Part shown: piece by piece, positions 1-62,300 of the stretch
Position numbering within the stretch: position 1 is the first letter of the stretch
Layout: each line of letters begins with the position of its first letter
Assembly (NCBI GenBank): GCA_013396655.1
Contig: WBMV01004767.1
Location: 124,001-188,000 of the forward strand
From: Campylorhamphus procurvoides
Lineage: Eukaryota > Chordata > Aves > Passeriformes > Dendrocolaptidae
Length of the DNA stretch: 64,000 nt
Reading direction: 5' to 3'
Translations under genes and position numbers: made by a program
Notes under the pieces: generated by a model
What the model saw: only the letters and a program-made list of their open reading frames with translations
Database searches by the model: none
Told to the model about the DNA's origin: nothing

Positions 1-504
1 AACCTGTGCTCCTGATTTATTGCCTGGGCTCCCTGGGAGTGCTGAGGCAGCTGCCACGTGTCCTGTGTCATCCCTGCTGGGAGCTGAGCTGGATCCTCAG
101 GATGCTCCCCAGCTGGGAGGGAGCTGGGAGTGCCCAGAGCACTGTGAGTGGCCCAGGGCACTGTGAGCACAGCACTGGGATGCAGCATGTGAGAATCAGA
201 GGGCTCTGCTGGGGTGTGGGGGCTCGTCCAGCTGGGACTGTGCGTGCGCAGCACTCCCCTCACACCCACAGAACTGGGAGAGAGGTGCAAAGAGCCACTC
301 ACCTTCTGGTTTAACTGGGCCGTACTCCAGGTTACTCTGGAACTACAGCACTGGGTTTTCCAAGCAGTCCTGCCCTCTCTGGCCTGTGCCTGGTGCCCGT
401 GGGGATTTTTGGCAGCCCCTTGGGGAGCAGCCACATCCCCTGGAGAACTGGGACCTGTGCACAGGCCAAGAGGTTCTGCTCTGCAAATGAGTACGTTTGA
501 GAAG
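1..504. other. 3' flank, no feature recognised
   Basis: This is GC-rich, gene-free sequence beyond the inferred transcript end. One AATAAA on the minus strand at 16-21 could mark a still longer UTR. Confidence 0.4.
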
Positions 505-525
505 TACACAGTGAGAGAAATTCAA

Positions 526-531
526 TTTATT
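526..531 (-). promoter_or_regulatory. Candidate distal poly(A) signal AATAAA
   Basis: This is a consensus hexamer in transcript sense, preceded by an AU-rich stretch (541-740) containing UGUA motifs. It is followed by a mildly U/GU-containing sequence (CACTGTGTACTTCTC). It is the best-supported of three AATAAA hexamers on this strand; another is at 16-21. Confidence 0.5.
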
Positions 532-1154
532 TTGTACAAGGGAGGATACCTTTGCACAGTGAACAAATATATTACAAATCTGTCTTGCCTTAAAAAAGTA
601 TTGCCATTTTGGTGCCTGTTTCCTAAGCTAATGCTAATATACAGGAAGTTACCTTTTTTTGTTGGTTTTGCTTGTTTTTTTCCAGTTAAGCTCTATGCAC
701 ATCGTTGCATTTGGTTTCAAAATCCTGCTTTGAAAAAAAACCCAACAGCTGAGCATGTCTCTGCTCTCTGGACCCTCATTGCAAACTCCAGCAACACACA
801 ACCACGGGGCAGGCTGGCACCTGGGGCTGCTTGTGCTGGGTGCCAAGGGTGGTCTTTACAAGGGTGTTCCTTATCCAACTGCCTTTCTCCTGATATTTTT
901 GAGGTAAGTCTTTCCAGTCATGTACATAAAATATATTCCTACTGGCCCTACAAAACAATTGTTTCCTTAAATAAGGCTTTCCTGGAGAACAAACCTGCTA
1001 TTGCTGCTCAGGCAGGGCCCCCATGCACACATGCAGCATTCAGGAATTATGTGGGGATGATCCCGGGACACGGCACCGGCTGCTTGGGGAGCCTGGGGGG
1101 TCTCGGGGGGATCAGAGCCAGCCTGACCACCCAGCAGGTCCTGGCCCCAAGGAG

Positions 1155-1230
1155 AGGATGCCCAGGGACAGGATCCCCAGGGACAGGATTCCCAAGGACA
1201 GGGCTCCAGGACCAGGATGCCCAGGGATGC
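1155..1230. repeat. 15-base minisatellite, about 5 copies
   Basis: Imperfect tandem copies of AGGATGCCCAGGGAC lie in the probable 3' UTR/flank. The long plus-strand open frame 214-1257 runs through it and is not a gene. Confidence 0.75.
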
Positions 1231-2391
1231 CCTGCCAGGGGCTCCAATCCGGGGTGAGCCTCCCTGCACCCACCATGGTGCTCTGAGGGATCCCATGCCC
1301 AGTCCGACTCGGGGCTGGGATCCAGCCGCCCTCTCCCAGCTGGAGGGGGCTCCTCTGGCCAGTCCCGAGCCCAGTGATTGCGCTGTGAGCAAACTGGTGG
1401 GACTGGTTTCGTTCTCTTCTGCTTCCATCAGGCTGGCGAATGTGCAACAGAATAGCTTTGTATATTTAAGAAGCATCAACTTGCTACTTCCACGCTTGCC
1501 TAATAAAATTACATACTTAGAGTCAATACTACTTCATGCTCAAAATCTACAAGGAACTAACGGCAAGTACTCTACTTTCTAGGTCAATAAAGGTTATAAA
1601 TAAAAAGAAATACCATGGTGGCTCAGTCCAAAGCTCTACCAGGGGTCAGCCCCGTGATAATTAGTTCACAAACAGCTGCTGAAAAAGAAAACCCAGTTTC
1701 AGCTCAATTTAATGACATTTCAGGTAGAATCACCAACGGATAAAGTTGCACTACATGGTAATGCACATCAAATTAAAGGGTGTCATCGTGGCATGCTGAC
1801 AATGATCCATGAGGAGATGGGTTGGGAGGATGGGGGAGAGAAGCTGATGGGGCTCAGCTTTGGGAAAGGAAACGAACCCAGGGCTGGTCTGTGCAAACCT
1901 GCAGCGTCCCAGGGCAGCAGTTCACAGGCCTGACAGATCTGCTGGGTTTGCCACAGAAGGGGAGCTGTGTAAGGAGAATGAAAACCCACATGTGTGCCAA
2001 TCAAAAGTGTGGTAAGGAGGGTGGGAGACTCATCGTGGAAACTGGTCCTTGGCAAAGCTCAGAGGAGGATCGGAAGGATTTAAAACCTGCACAGAAAGTG
2101 TCTGTGTCAGTATTTCTCAACTCAAATTCTCTGGTACTGAACATAAAGATGAAAATCTCAGTGCCAGTTACCAAGCATGATCTGCACAGGTGATGGCAGT
2201 AAATGAGGTTTCCAGACAGTGAAATGACAAGTTTCCCTGCTCTCGTTCAGAAAAATGTCCATTCCCATGACAAAGATGAAAATAGATTCCAGTGCATTCC
2301 TGGTCACCTTGTTCCTAACAGTAAAAGGTTTCTTGATGCAGTTGGCAGAAATGTACATCTCTAAGTCCTTCTACTTAGCATGTTTTTGTGG

Positions 2392-2397
2392 TTTATT
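2392..2397 (-). promoter_or_regulatory. Candidate proximal poly(A) signal AATAAA
   Basis: This is a consensus hexamer in transcript sense (TTTATT on plus), about 300 bases after the MEGF11 stop codon. No clearly GU-rich downstream element is visible. Confidence 0.4.
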
Positions 2398-2699
2398 TTA
2401 CAGCAAAGCCAGGGTTAGGATACACGCCACGGAGAGTTTTTGCCTGGAGCACGTGGACACCTTCCAGGGGTGATGTACTCCAGCCACACGTAGAGGAGGT
2501 TCTGTTAGTTCCAGTTACCCATATAAAAATGTCTTCATAAATAACATCATGCAGCAGCAGTTGGCCCAAGCTGATGCTGTGTCACGTCAGGTCAGTCCAC
2601 CTCCGTCAGCATCCCGGGGCGCAGGGCAGGAGCGGCCTCTGCTCTGCCCCCTCAGTCTGTGCTGGCACCAAGTGCCCCAGTGGAGTCCAGCCCTTTAGT

Positions 2700-51689
<48,990 letters not shown>

Positions 51690-53504
51690 TCACCCAGGGG
51701 CTGCAGGACATTCCCAGCTCGGCACAGGGAGGCTTTTCTCCCTCCACACAGAGAGCACAGAGTTGATTGCTGAGGCTTCAGCACTTGAGCAGTCACTGCT
51801 GCTTCCCATGATTATGATGCAATTAGTGCTTTGATTGACTTGGAGGAAAGGGACAAGTTTCTGGCATTGGTTCAGCAGGAGGTGGGGAAGTTACAAAAAC
51901 AAACCTCCTAGAACAGATGTTAGATCATTAAGCAAAACATCACTTACGAAACACTAATCACAAAATATACAGTCTGAGACCGTGCAAAGATTGCCCTGCA
52001 TTTCTGGGGAAATATATTCCAAGAGCAGGGTTGTTACAAAGCTCAAGGATCTCATCCGTGCTCATCTTCCTCAGATTGGCAGAGGGGAAAACGACATGGC
52101 AGGTGCATCAGGGCTTTCTCATGCATTGCTGGTACCTGCATTTGTTTCCAATTAATTTGTATGAGATTGGGACTGTAGAAAGGTTGAACAGGAGTGATGT
52201 GCATGTCAGAGAGAGCAGGCACACAGCAGAACATGTTTCTGCTTTAGGCGTGGGGAAAGGGAGGGAGAGGAGAGTAAATACCTTTTACAGAAATACAGAA
52301 CATTTCAACACTACAGTCTGGTAACTGTACCCACTGAGCAGCTTGTGTGGTTGAAAGGGGAGACACAGTTCTTACCAATACTGTTGATCTGATGCAACAA
52401 GGGAATTAAAATGTGAGCACAATGAGGTTCAAAGGAATTCTGGTTTAACCTCACTAATTGAGGCTCAAACCTTACTAAACTTCCTGAGTCCCACGGCTGG
52501 GTCTGCACACATTATCATAGACAAGGTATTTTTTCTTGTGTATAGTCCTTACTTCCACATCACAGATGAGCTCTTGAATTTACCACTGCAGTGAGTCACT
52601 CTTTAATAATTTAGCTCTATGTCAGAGGAAGAAAACCTACTCCAAGTCCAGAAGTAACTACATTGCATGGTGTGACCTATACCAAAGCTCAGGGGAAAAG
52701 ATATTGGTCAAATGTATTTCTGCAGGTGAGAGGCTCTGCTGTCTGATAGCAGGATCCATTTATCAGGAGATAAATGCACACCGTGGCAGCTTCCCTGAGT
52801 CGTGGCAAGGACCTCCAGGAGCCTGTATATCACACAGCACACATCCAGCCACTGAAAGGAAATATGAGCACATTTCTGAGCCCCATAAACCCCCCGATGC
52901 TTTCTGCAGCAGTTCTGCCTCACGCCACAGTGACTCATCCCATTTCACACTCAAAACTTTGGGGCTGGGGGAAGCAAAGGAAACAGTTAAAATATGTGCT
53001 GCTCACAAGTAAATCCAGCAAGCCCCTGACTTTTGAGTGAAGGCAGGGTTTGTAAAAGATGCTATCTTTGACCTTGGTGGAGTAAAACAAGTTCCCCTGA
53101 AAAGGCCTGGCAGGGAAAGATGCTGCCTTGACAGGCAGCAAATCCAAAGCCCGCTGCCCCTCATTACCCTGCCAGCATGCCAATGGAATGAGCTCCAGGA
53201 CCCCGGGCTGGCAGAGGGGCACTCAGTCTCCACGCCTAATCAATCCTCTGCCTTTCTCCTGCCTGTGACAATTAGACAGCCAATTAGTGCCACTTAGGAA
53301 CCCGGACCCTGTGTGAGTGAAACTCCCAACCCATTGCACGTACGACGCAGGACTGCTGGTACTGCCAATGATTTCTATGACAACTGACCTTATCTGGATG
53401 GGAACTAGTGATCCAGAAGTGAGAGAAAATTCCTTTGAAAAGGGAAGTGGAGCAGGGTAATGTGGAGCTAAAACATCCCCTTGGGAAGCAGCTTAACTAA
53501 GCAC

Positions 53505-53600
53505 AGACTCATCAAGGTTGGAGGGGACCTTCAAGACCATGGAGTCCAACCACGAGCTGTACCCCCATGTACATGCACACACCTCTAACCCCCTGGGCCA
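53505..53600 (-). mobile_element. CR1 fragment, minus-oriented
   Basis: On plus: ATCAAGGTTGGAGGGGACCT followed by TCAAGACCATGGAGTCCAAC, the standard CR1 complement. Confidence 0.8.
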
Positions 53601-53672
53601 GGGCTGGAGAAGGCAGGGGCACTGCAGTCCTCAGAGGTGTTTTCCAGCCTTAGAGATGATTCTGTGATTCCT
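53601..53672 (+). mobile_element. CR1-like tail, plus-oriented
   Basis: GAGGTGTTTTCCAGCCTTAG followed by AGATGATTCTGTGATTCC is a CR1 3' end in sense order. It directly abuts the minus-oriented fragment on its left. Confidence 0.6.
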
Positions 53673-56600
53673 ACAAGCTGTTCCATCTTTATTCACCACA
53701 GCTTTGAGTGTTGGCATTCGCTTTAATGTGCTTTACTTTCTGGACTAGCAGAGGCTGGGCATTCTGGCTGCCCACCACTTACACACTTCCTTTGCAAACA
53801 AACCCAACCTGGAAAAACACCTGGCTTAATGAGATTTCTATCCCCAGGTTTGACAAGCGAGACCTTCAGAGCTCTCTGAGTGACAACTGCCAAACACACT
53901 TAACTTCTTAATTACATAAGAGGAAAATGCACTTGAACTATAGCACTGGCTCTAAGATTTTATTAATTATAAATGCACACCCTGTTATTAACATTTTGAA
54001 CCTGATTTGGGAGAGTGACCTCTGAAATGAAATGCATTCAGGTACTGTTAAAGATATGTAAATTCTCCCTCCCTCTCACCTGCCCAAGTGGATAATGCTG
54101 CAGCACAAGTCTATCCAGCTGTTAATGAGTTACATATTCTAATAAACTGATTTCAAATGTGGTGTATTGAATCTTCACTCTTGCAATATGGCACTTTATA
54201 TTTCTATCCTATTTAGTAAAATTAATCAACAGCTGTGCTCCTTATGTTGATTATTCTTTTTTGCCTATTAGGATCAGGAGGTTAATGAGGACAGTGGAAT
54301 GCCTGGATGTGGTATCCCTGCTAGGAAGGAGTAGCTAATTCAATCAAACAGATACCCCTGAAATGTTAAAGTTGTATTAAGAAATTGAGCTATAAATAGC
54401 TTGGTATTTTACATCTCCATTTTCCAAGTCACAATGACCCATATGGACACCACAAACTTTCAAAACAGCTTAATTTTCTTCATCATTTCCATGTAGAAGC
54501 CCAGTCTACCCAAACATACCCCTGATATCTATCCAATGTACTATTTTCAATTCTAGGGGTCACGTCTCCATGTGGAGCAGCTCATTCCTGTCCCCTGCCC
54601 TGCATCCCACACCTCCCAGTCCAGGAGTCCTTGTTGAGGTTAATTCTCCCACTGGATAAAGGGTGAGGCCCAAGGACCCAAACCCCACTAATAACTCAGT
54701 GCCAGCTCCCATCCATCAGCATCAAATATTCACAGACTCGGAGGGCCAGCACATTCGTCTTTCCCATGGCAGTCAATAATGTGTCTTGTTTCCGTTCAGG
54801 GAGAGGGGAAGATTTTCTTCCACCAAAATTATTATTGTTCAATATTAGTAGAGCTTAAAGACACAGAGCTGCCCTAGGTGTTGGCTGTGTTAACAAGCTC
54901 TGGCCGCTCCAGAAAGTGTTTTCCCTGGATTAATGTTGCTCTAACAGATTACATTTCTTGTTTCTGTTAAAAGTACATTCTTGCTGTAAACAACGACCAA
55001 CTCCCTTTAAAATCCTTTCCTGGTGATCAATACACAGACTTGTATTTATTCCTGTACCTTCTGGATCAGGCCTTTCAATCTGTGAAGTGCATTTTGAAAG
55101 GGGGGAAAAAAAAGCATTGCAGACCATAAGGGGAGTTAATAACCCAGCCATGGTCAACAACCCCCAGCAAAGTCTGCACCCACACCTGGCCTGTCTCAAA
55201 GTGGGACTATTAAGGATGTGAAATTAAGGATTTCAGAAGGAGCTCCAGCCCACAGGAACACCATTCCCTCGGAGGGCTAAGCCTGGTTCCACTGGAGGCA
55301 GTGGCAAAACAGAAAATCAATTTTTCAAGGCTCTGCAATGCAGAAGAGTAACAGGATGTTATTGAGCTTGGCCTCAAGTCTGCATGACAAAGACCTGGGG
55401 GACAGCTTTGCTCTCGAGCCTTAATCTGTCCGGGTGCTGAAAATCCTCCCCTCCTGCAGGTCCCTGGGGGCACTGACAGCACTGGAAGGTGAAATATTGG
55501 AACCTCTGGTGACCTGTAAGGGGACTCCAACTAACTGGAGGGTTTCCCTACAGCGTCTGAGTCCCTCCCTGTGCCCTTCCCTGCCTGTGCCAGGGGATCT
55601 GCAGGTGCAGCCCCTGTCCCCAGACCTGTCAGCCACCCCTGGGAGCGGAGGGCACACAGTGCTGTGTCACACCCCCGTGGGACAGGCTGTGCTGGGACAC
55701 GGTGCCTGTGCACTGATGCAGATCACAGGCACGCTGCTGCGTATTTACTGATTTAATTGTGACATTTACAATTAACCCAGAGTGGTTCTCCACAAACATT
55801 CCCTCAAGGTAAACATATGGTATCCAGCAACACAAACTGTCAGAACAAACTAATTTCCTTAATGGTGTTCAGTGGAAATTACTGTGCTCTTCATCAGCGT
55901 TTCAGCAGCGCTGGGGAACTTTGTACTCGCACCGGGCTTGTCCTCCACCCTGCACTCAAACCATTTATTCATGACCTTACTACACAGCATCTTTAGTTTT
56001 CCAGACATAATGATGTCCTCTGGCAGAATTCCTTTCCCCTCGGGGTGTTACTAATTACTCCCTGCAGAGGCTGTTATGGGAGCTGATGATAAAATGCAGT
56101 GGAGGGTTGGGGAAGGCTCCCCTGGCTGTTCCATGGGCAGGTGAGCACTGTCACTGAGTGCTGACAATGTTCCTTCACCCACCTGGTCACATGAGATGAT
56201 GTGGCTGTGCTGGAGTTTGATATACATCTAAAAGGAGCTTATTCAGACTCCTTTTCCCTTTGCCCTTTTCCTGGGAAAGGTGGCGTAAGGTGGGAAGGAC
56301 AGAAAAGAGTTTCCTTATACTTCAAAAGTGACTTTATAGTTCATGACTCATCCACAGACACAATTTTTCAGGATTTTGGCAGCCTGAATGCCAAAGCCTT
56401 TCATTAAACCAAAACTCCTTCCAAGAGCCATCTGCAAAGCTGCTCCTTTGGGCACACCAAAAACAGGGGCATGACCTATGGACTAAGCAGGGACACCTTT
56501 GGGAATGTGCAGAACTCCCCTCTCTGCTTCCTATAACCTCACAAGCCTTTACAAATGGATATCAGCATTTTATTCCACCTCTGAATTTGTGCTAATATGC

Positions 56601-59079
56601 TAATTCATACAACAAAGTTCATAGTAAATGCCAAGTCCAAAATCAGTCAGCCTGGTACTAATGCTTAAATTTGATGTTTCATCAAAAGGACTCAGCAAAA
56701 CATGCACAAACAAAATGGAAACTTCACTTGTTATAGAGAGAGTAGTAGGTAAAATATTATAAATGATATTATTTTTAACTACTTATAGTACTTTATTAAA
56801 TACAATTTAATTTTACTGGGTTTAGTCCCTGTTTAGAAAAGCAAAGCTGGGAGCACTGGCTGCCAGAGGAGTAAAAGCTACCACAAGGTAACTGTGGTTT
56901 GTTGTTTCCCAAATTGTTTGTACCAAACCTGGCTGAGCTTTGGGGGTTCCTGTTTAGACATTCCTGCTGTGGCCTGTTTCAGGCCACAGGTCCTGGTGGG
57001 ACACTTGGTGTTCCTTCAGAAGGGCTACAGAGGGCCCAGGGGCTCCTTTCTGTTGTTTCCCACTGCAAGGACTCAGTCACATTATCAGAGTATTTCGGTT
57101 ACTTCTATCTCAGCCTCTGGTCCCACAGCTACGAGGGCTTTCAGAGCAACCACTCCCCATCCACCTTCCCAGCAGGGCCCTTGCCTATCCCACTGCCCAG
57201 GCACCTTGGGAAGCCTTTGCAGGGCTCAGGAAAGCCTTTGAGTAGGATTTGGCTGCCTGGAGAAGAAATTGTACCTGTGAGGAAGGGAGAACTTGTGCAG
57301 CCTTCCAGCCTGGACACCACCAGTGTGTATGGAGAGCTGGAATTAAGTGCCCGTGGTTTCCAGCCCAGCAAATCCCAGCTGGGCAGGATGCAGGGAGTCA
57401 GGGTGGGCACCCACTGGGCACCCCCTGGGAATCCCCCTTTGGGAGAGGAGGGGGCACAGAACCCCCCCACTGCCCTGCTCCACCAGCTGAGCTCCAGCAT
57501 GCTCCATGCAGCCAGAGGGAGCAGAGCTCTGGCACAGGAAAGCTGAGGAATAAAAGCAAAGGGTTTCTTTTCCCCCTCCATGAAATCAAGTGAAAACAAA
57601 CACAAATAAAACCTTCATTAAAAAAATTGGATTTTGCATAGTAAAAGTCAGCAAACCTGAGCTGGCTTCCTCTCAGCGAGCACCATAACCCCCCTCCCCA
57701 CCAGGGAACAGTTTTCTAGTTTGCACTAAAAATATGCCCAATACCAGTCAGTTATCTGCAATTAAAAAAATCCATTCCTACTGTTCAAGTCACCTAAATA
57801 CAGGCATTATAAAAAAGAAAGAGGATTCAATAAAGAAAGCAGGCAAGAGATCTCCCCCTCCCTCCTGCTTCCCGTAAATCAGTGCAGGACTCGTGCTGGC
57901 AAAAACATCCACCCTGACTTTACAGCACTTGAATATCTGCCTGGTTTAGTCTTTAGGCTTAACTGCAGAGCCCTTTAGTGTCAGCGAGGCAATGAATACA
58001 GCATCATATAATTAAATGTATTCAGAAGGAAAGGAGTGTGGAGAGTAAAAGAGATGATCATCAACCTCTGAACGAGGGGGTTTTTTTATACAGTCAGCAC
58101 TTTTCACCTAATAAAATACCACAAAACACATTTATCCAGGAGGGACCTCTCCAAAAACAGGTGATTTGATTTAGACTGGGTAAAACAGGTGGGTTATCAG
58201 GGCAGGTCAACCATCTCTGTGCCAGTGTGGGGCCAGCTGGATCACCAAGTTCCCTCCAGTCAAAGCCATTTCAAACTGGAATAGGGCCCCTTCAGATCTA
58301 TTCAGGTGGGGAAGGGCACAGGGAACAAACCCTCAGGGTATTTTCAGCTGAAGCCTGGGGAAGCTGTGAGGAGTCAAACATCCATAGGGCTCGCTGCTGT
58401 CACTGCAGCCAACTCTGATCAGCTGCTTTCCTAACCCAAACCCATGGCCAGACCACAATGAAAGGTTCCAAGAGGTAGAACAGCCAAGGCATCGTGTGCA
58501 TCCCAGCTTTGGGCAGCCCAGATCAGTGGCTGAGAGGAGCCTCAGCCATTTGGAAATGCAGATGAACATATCAGTGTCCTCCAGGGTGAGGTCTCAGGGT
58601 GACACTCCTGCCCCAGCCTTCTTTGTGGAGGTATCTTTGTCTGGAAATCAGAGATGTTTCTGCTCTGCCCACACAGCCCGAGTGGCACAGCCTGAGATCC
58701 CCCTGGCACAACAACTGTGGCCTCCTGTCTCCTTTGCAATAAGAAATCTGGGCTCTGGCTGCCTGCTCTGGGCAGCTCTGCAAAAAGGACACCAACTAAA
58801 GCAGGAAACAAAAGGTATCCTTTATACCTTCAGCCTCTATGATGTCCTCTGGCAAGAAGATCCACAGTTTAATTATAAATACAAAGGAGAAAACCCATCT
58901 TTATCAGCTTGCCTCTAACCCACTGCCTGATTTTTAATTGGGAAACTTCTCACACTGTGCTAAGCAGCAAGCAAGCCTTCCCTGTGGCCCTTCCCTGTGG
59001 AGGGAGAGCCCTCTCACACCCCTACCCTTGGTGACCCCTCTCCTGAGCAAACTCATCCCACTCTGACTCTCGTTTTATG

Positions 59080-59390
59080 GGAGCCATTTCACAATTTAAT
59101 TACGCATTCCGTGAAAAGCACTCTCTTTGTCTTTAAACCTGCTGTGCAATCATTTAATTGGCTGCCCCCTGTTCCTGTGTTATTAGAAATAGTAAATAAC
59201 CAGTCCTTGTTCGTGTTCCTTGCTCCATCCCCAGCTCCACAGATCCCTATCACATCCCTACCCTGCCATCTGTTTTTGGAGCCGACTTCTGCCTTATTGA
59301 GTGACTCTCTATAGAAGCCATTCCATATAAAAGATGATCTTTGTCACTACTTCCATTCTCTCCTTTGTGAGCAGGAATCAGCCAGGCTGT
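59080..59390 (-). mobile_element. Ancient CR1/L3-type LINE fragment
   Basis: On plus it resembles the complement of an old sauropsid CR1: AAACCTGCTGTGCAATCATT, then CCTGTTCCTGTGTTATTAGA, then AATAGTAAATAACCAGTCCT, then AGATCCCTATCACATCCCTA. It is heavily diverged. The boundaries are approximate. Confidence 0.6.
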
Positions 59391-62300
59391 GTGCAATAAT
59401 TTGAGATTTGGATATATTATGGATTTGCACAATACCACAAAAATGGGTTTTCCATCCTGTTTTATTCTCTCCCTGATCATTGTAACTATTCTGCCAGGCA
59501 CTCTGCCTTCATTGGAGTTTTTCACACTCATTGAGGGTTGGAGTTTTTCAGAAAACTCCCCGCAGTGATTGCCTCATCTCTTTCCCTGAATGGAGGACTT
59601 AAATTAGAACTCACCTTTTGTGTATTCCCTCACCTTTATTTTCCCATCGTTTACTACTCCACATTTTTAAACGCTGAATTCCAACACACCCATTCATTCA
59701 GTGAGAGGAACCTTCCCCAGATCTGCTGTCCTGACAACCCCCAGAGCTTTGCATCCCTTTCAGAGCTCCCCCCCAGCTGTGCTGTGGAACTGAGGGGAAT
59801 GCCCAGCCAAGTCTCCAGTCACCCCCCCAGTGCCCACCTGGATCTGGTGACATTTCAGGTGCTCTTTGGCCCAAGAAAGCAATAGCAGGATTTGCCATTT
59901 CTACACGTCTGATTGCGAGGGATGAAGTCTTTTCCTTTGACAGTGCAGTTGCACAGGAAATACAATGCAAAACTAACCTGAGACTTCAGTCCTCTCCTTA
60001 GGAGGTTTTAATGAAGTCAGTTTGCAATTTGGACTACCAGGAGAGCCAGCTACCAACCCTTTCATGCACAGAGCCACAGATAGTGTGGATAAAGATATAT
60101 ACATTTAGAAGCCTAAGAGATGAAAGGAGACACTGCTGTTGGCAAGCAGTTTATTCCTCTGCAAAATTCAGATCAAATAACTCAGTCTGGACAGAATATT
60201 GAGCTCCGCTGGTTCTGAATGAGGCTCCGGGAAGAGAAATGCAATTTGACACAGCCACATTGCCAATTAAGGATAAAACACATGAAATATGTCAGCCAGC
60301 AACAAAGGCAGAGGCTTTCAGGCTCTCTGTACCAAGTTGGTTCCTCTGGACCCACTTACGAAAACTTTGGAGTTACTCGGGTAAATAAAACTGCGGCAGA
60401 GCCCAGGAAAAGTAAACATGAGAAGGAGGAGAAGGCCTGGGATTGCTCGGAGTTCTTATCAAATGATGAGCTGTGTATGTGGCTGAAGGAGTTCTCATTA
60501 GCAGAGACAGACACTGAGCAAACCCTCCCCTTGTGCACCCGGGACGAGCCCGCTGAAGGCACCACTCGTGTTCAGGGAAACCTGGGCTGACAACGTGGAG
60601 TTTGAGCTGTCACAGCCGATTTCTGGAGCTCGTGCATTGCCAGGAGGGTGAGCAAAGAGAAGGAAAGGCAAGAGCTCATAAAAGGCTCTGCAAAGTTGCA
60701 CTGAATTCAAAGAAAGGGATGCAGTTGTGGCTGCTGGGGGAGAACCAGCATGCCGTGACCTCGTTAAACACTCGGTACAACAGTGCCCTGCTCCAAAGCA
60801 TCCCCCAAATGCCCTGAGCAGGGAGCAGAGCCTTTGGCACGGCTCCTGCAGCCAGGGCTTGGGAAAACACAGGCTCCAAAGGCTGCAGCCACCAGCACTC
60901 CCGCAGGAACCACTAATTGGTGCCCAGGAGCTCGGGGGAGAGCAGCACTGGCACAGAAATGCGGTACAGAACTGATCTGAACACTGATATGGAATCAATA
61001 GGGGAGCAGCACACTCTGAAAGGCTGGGAATTCACAGGTGAGCTGCTCAGAATGACCTGCCCTGCTGGATGTTCTCTCATTCAGCAGAGCCAGAAGGATC
61101 CATCTGTGACCTGTTATTGAGCTAGCCCACAGCCAGCTGCCCTGCACTCAGGGGATGTCCATCGTTTCCCAGGTGACACGTGGCAGGGCCACCTCAGGGC
61201 TGGGCTGGCTCTTCTGACTCCACCTGCCCTCTGGGGAGCTGCAGGACAATCTGGGTGGCTCGCAGTGCTCACCAAGGGCTGCTCCAAAAGCTCCAGTAGC
61301 TGTGCCCTTTGTCCCCACAGCCAGGCCACCAGGGCTGACCAGCAGCAATGGTTTGTGCAGGGGGTCCCCAGGGGGCTGGCCTGGACCAAGCCATGCCATG
61401 CAGCCACTGCACAGCCAAGGGGAGATCCTTCTCAGTCCCTACTGACCTGGCCTGCATCACACTGAGTGGCTTGGGGATGCAAATCTTTATCATCTGTCCC
61501 TAGGCCCTACAAAATATAAAAGCACAGCCATTGTTTGCTCATAAATATGTTGTATGCAGAGAAGGGGGGAAGAACATTCAGAGGGCATCAATGAGAAAGA
61601 CCTCAAGATATGACTCAGAGTCAGTTTTCATCTGGTCTACGAATACACAGAAATCTTGACAGGTACGAATGATCCCTGACCAGCTCTATTTATGTGAGGA
61701 ATGTACCAAAACAGTGGCTGTGAGATGTTTTCATTTCTCTTGATAAACTCAGGCCTTCCAACTTGCAGCCCAGCTGGGAGAAAAACTTCTGTCCAAGGAG
61801 AAAGTGACAGTCCCTTCATTTCAGGAGTGTTTTCCCAGCTCACTCTTAGGCTGTGTGGACCAGAGAGGGTTTTCTTGCCTGCTGGAGACCCCCTTCTTGT
61901 CTCACAGGTCCATGTGAAGTAATTTGTAAGCTTAAAAAAATTATCAGATGAGCTTTCAGACTTATCCCTACTTGGAAGACATCAAGCCACTGCAAGTCTG
62001 AAGGACAGTGCAATCCTCAGGGACCAAAACCAGCAAAGAGGTGTCTGGGATGCAGCCACAGTTAGCACAGAGGACCTGGTTGTGTTGCTGGGACTGTCTC
62101 ACCATTATTAGGATTTTTATCTTTATCCACCTTTCAAACATGTAATTTTTAACTTCCCACATCCTAGTTTCCCAGGGCACAGCTACATCTCCCATGTTTT
62201 TCACACTTATTTGAGTTGAATTTCCCACATCCCTGTATTTCACGTCATGCCCAGCCCTCAAACTGGCACTGACATCTGTTATCAAAGAGGCTGCATTTTC

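Larger units (their letters stand above)
505..2699 (-). other. MEGF11: Probable MEGF11 3' UTR
   Basis: The sequence runs downstream of the stop with no splice signals needed and no coding potential. Its transcript-sense strand is AT-rich toward 541-740, with UGUA elements close upstream of an AATAAA at 531-526, as at a poly(A) site. The extent of about 2.2 kb is inferred from that signal. A shorter UTR ending near 2375 is equally possible. Reading frames here on the plus strand look like chance frames. Confidence 0.5.

Noticed and set aside
214..1257. 347-codon plus-strand open frame
   Set aside because: It runs through a 15-base minisatellite, has no recognisable domain, no family resemblance and an irregular composition. 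The locus is the antisense of the probable MEGF11 3' UTR. I regard it as chance.
55421..55657. Minus-strand GCTCRSPGTG resembling the tail of an EGF module
   Set aside because: The preceding cysteines (CxCxNGxxC spacing) are missing and no proper acceptor or phase fits the exon at 51668.
62041..62105. Minus-strand CANCGC cysteine cluster
   Set aside because: The spacing does not fit EGF or zinc-finger modules and there are stops and no splice sites around it.
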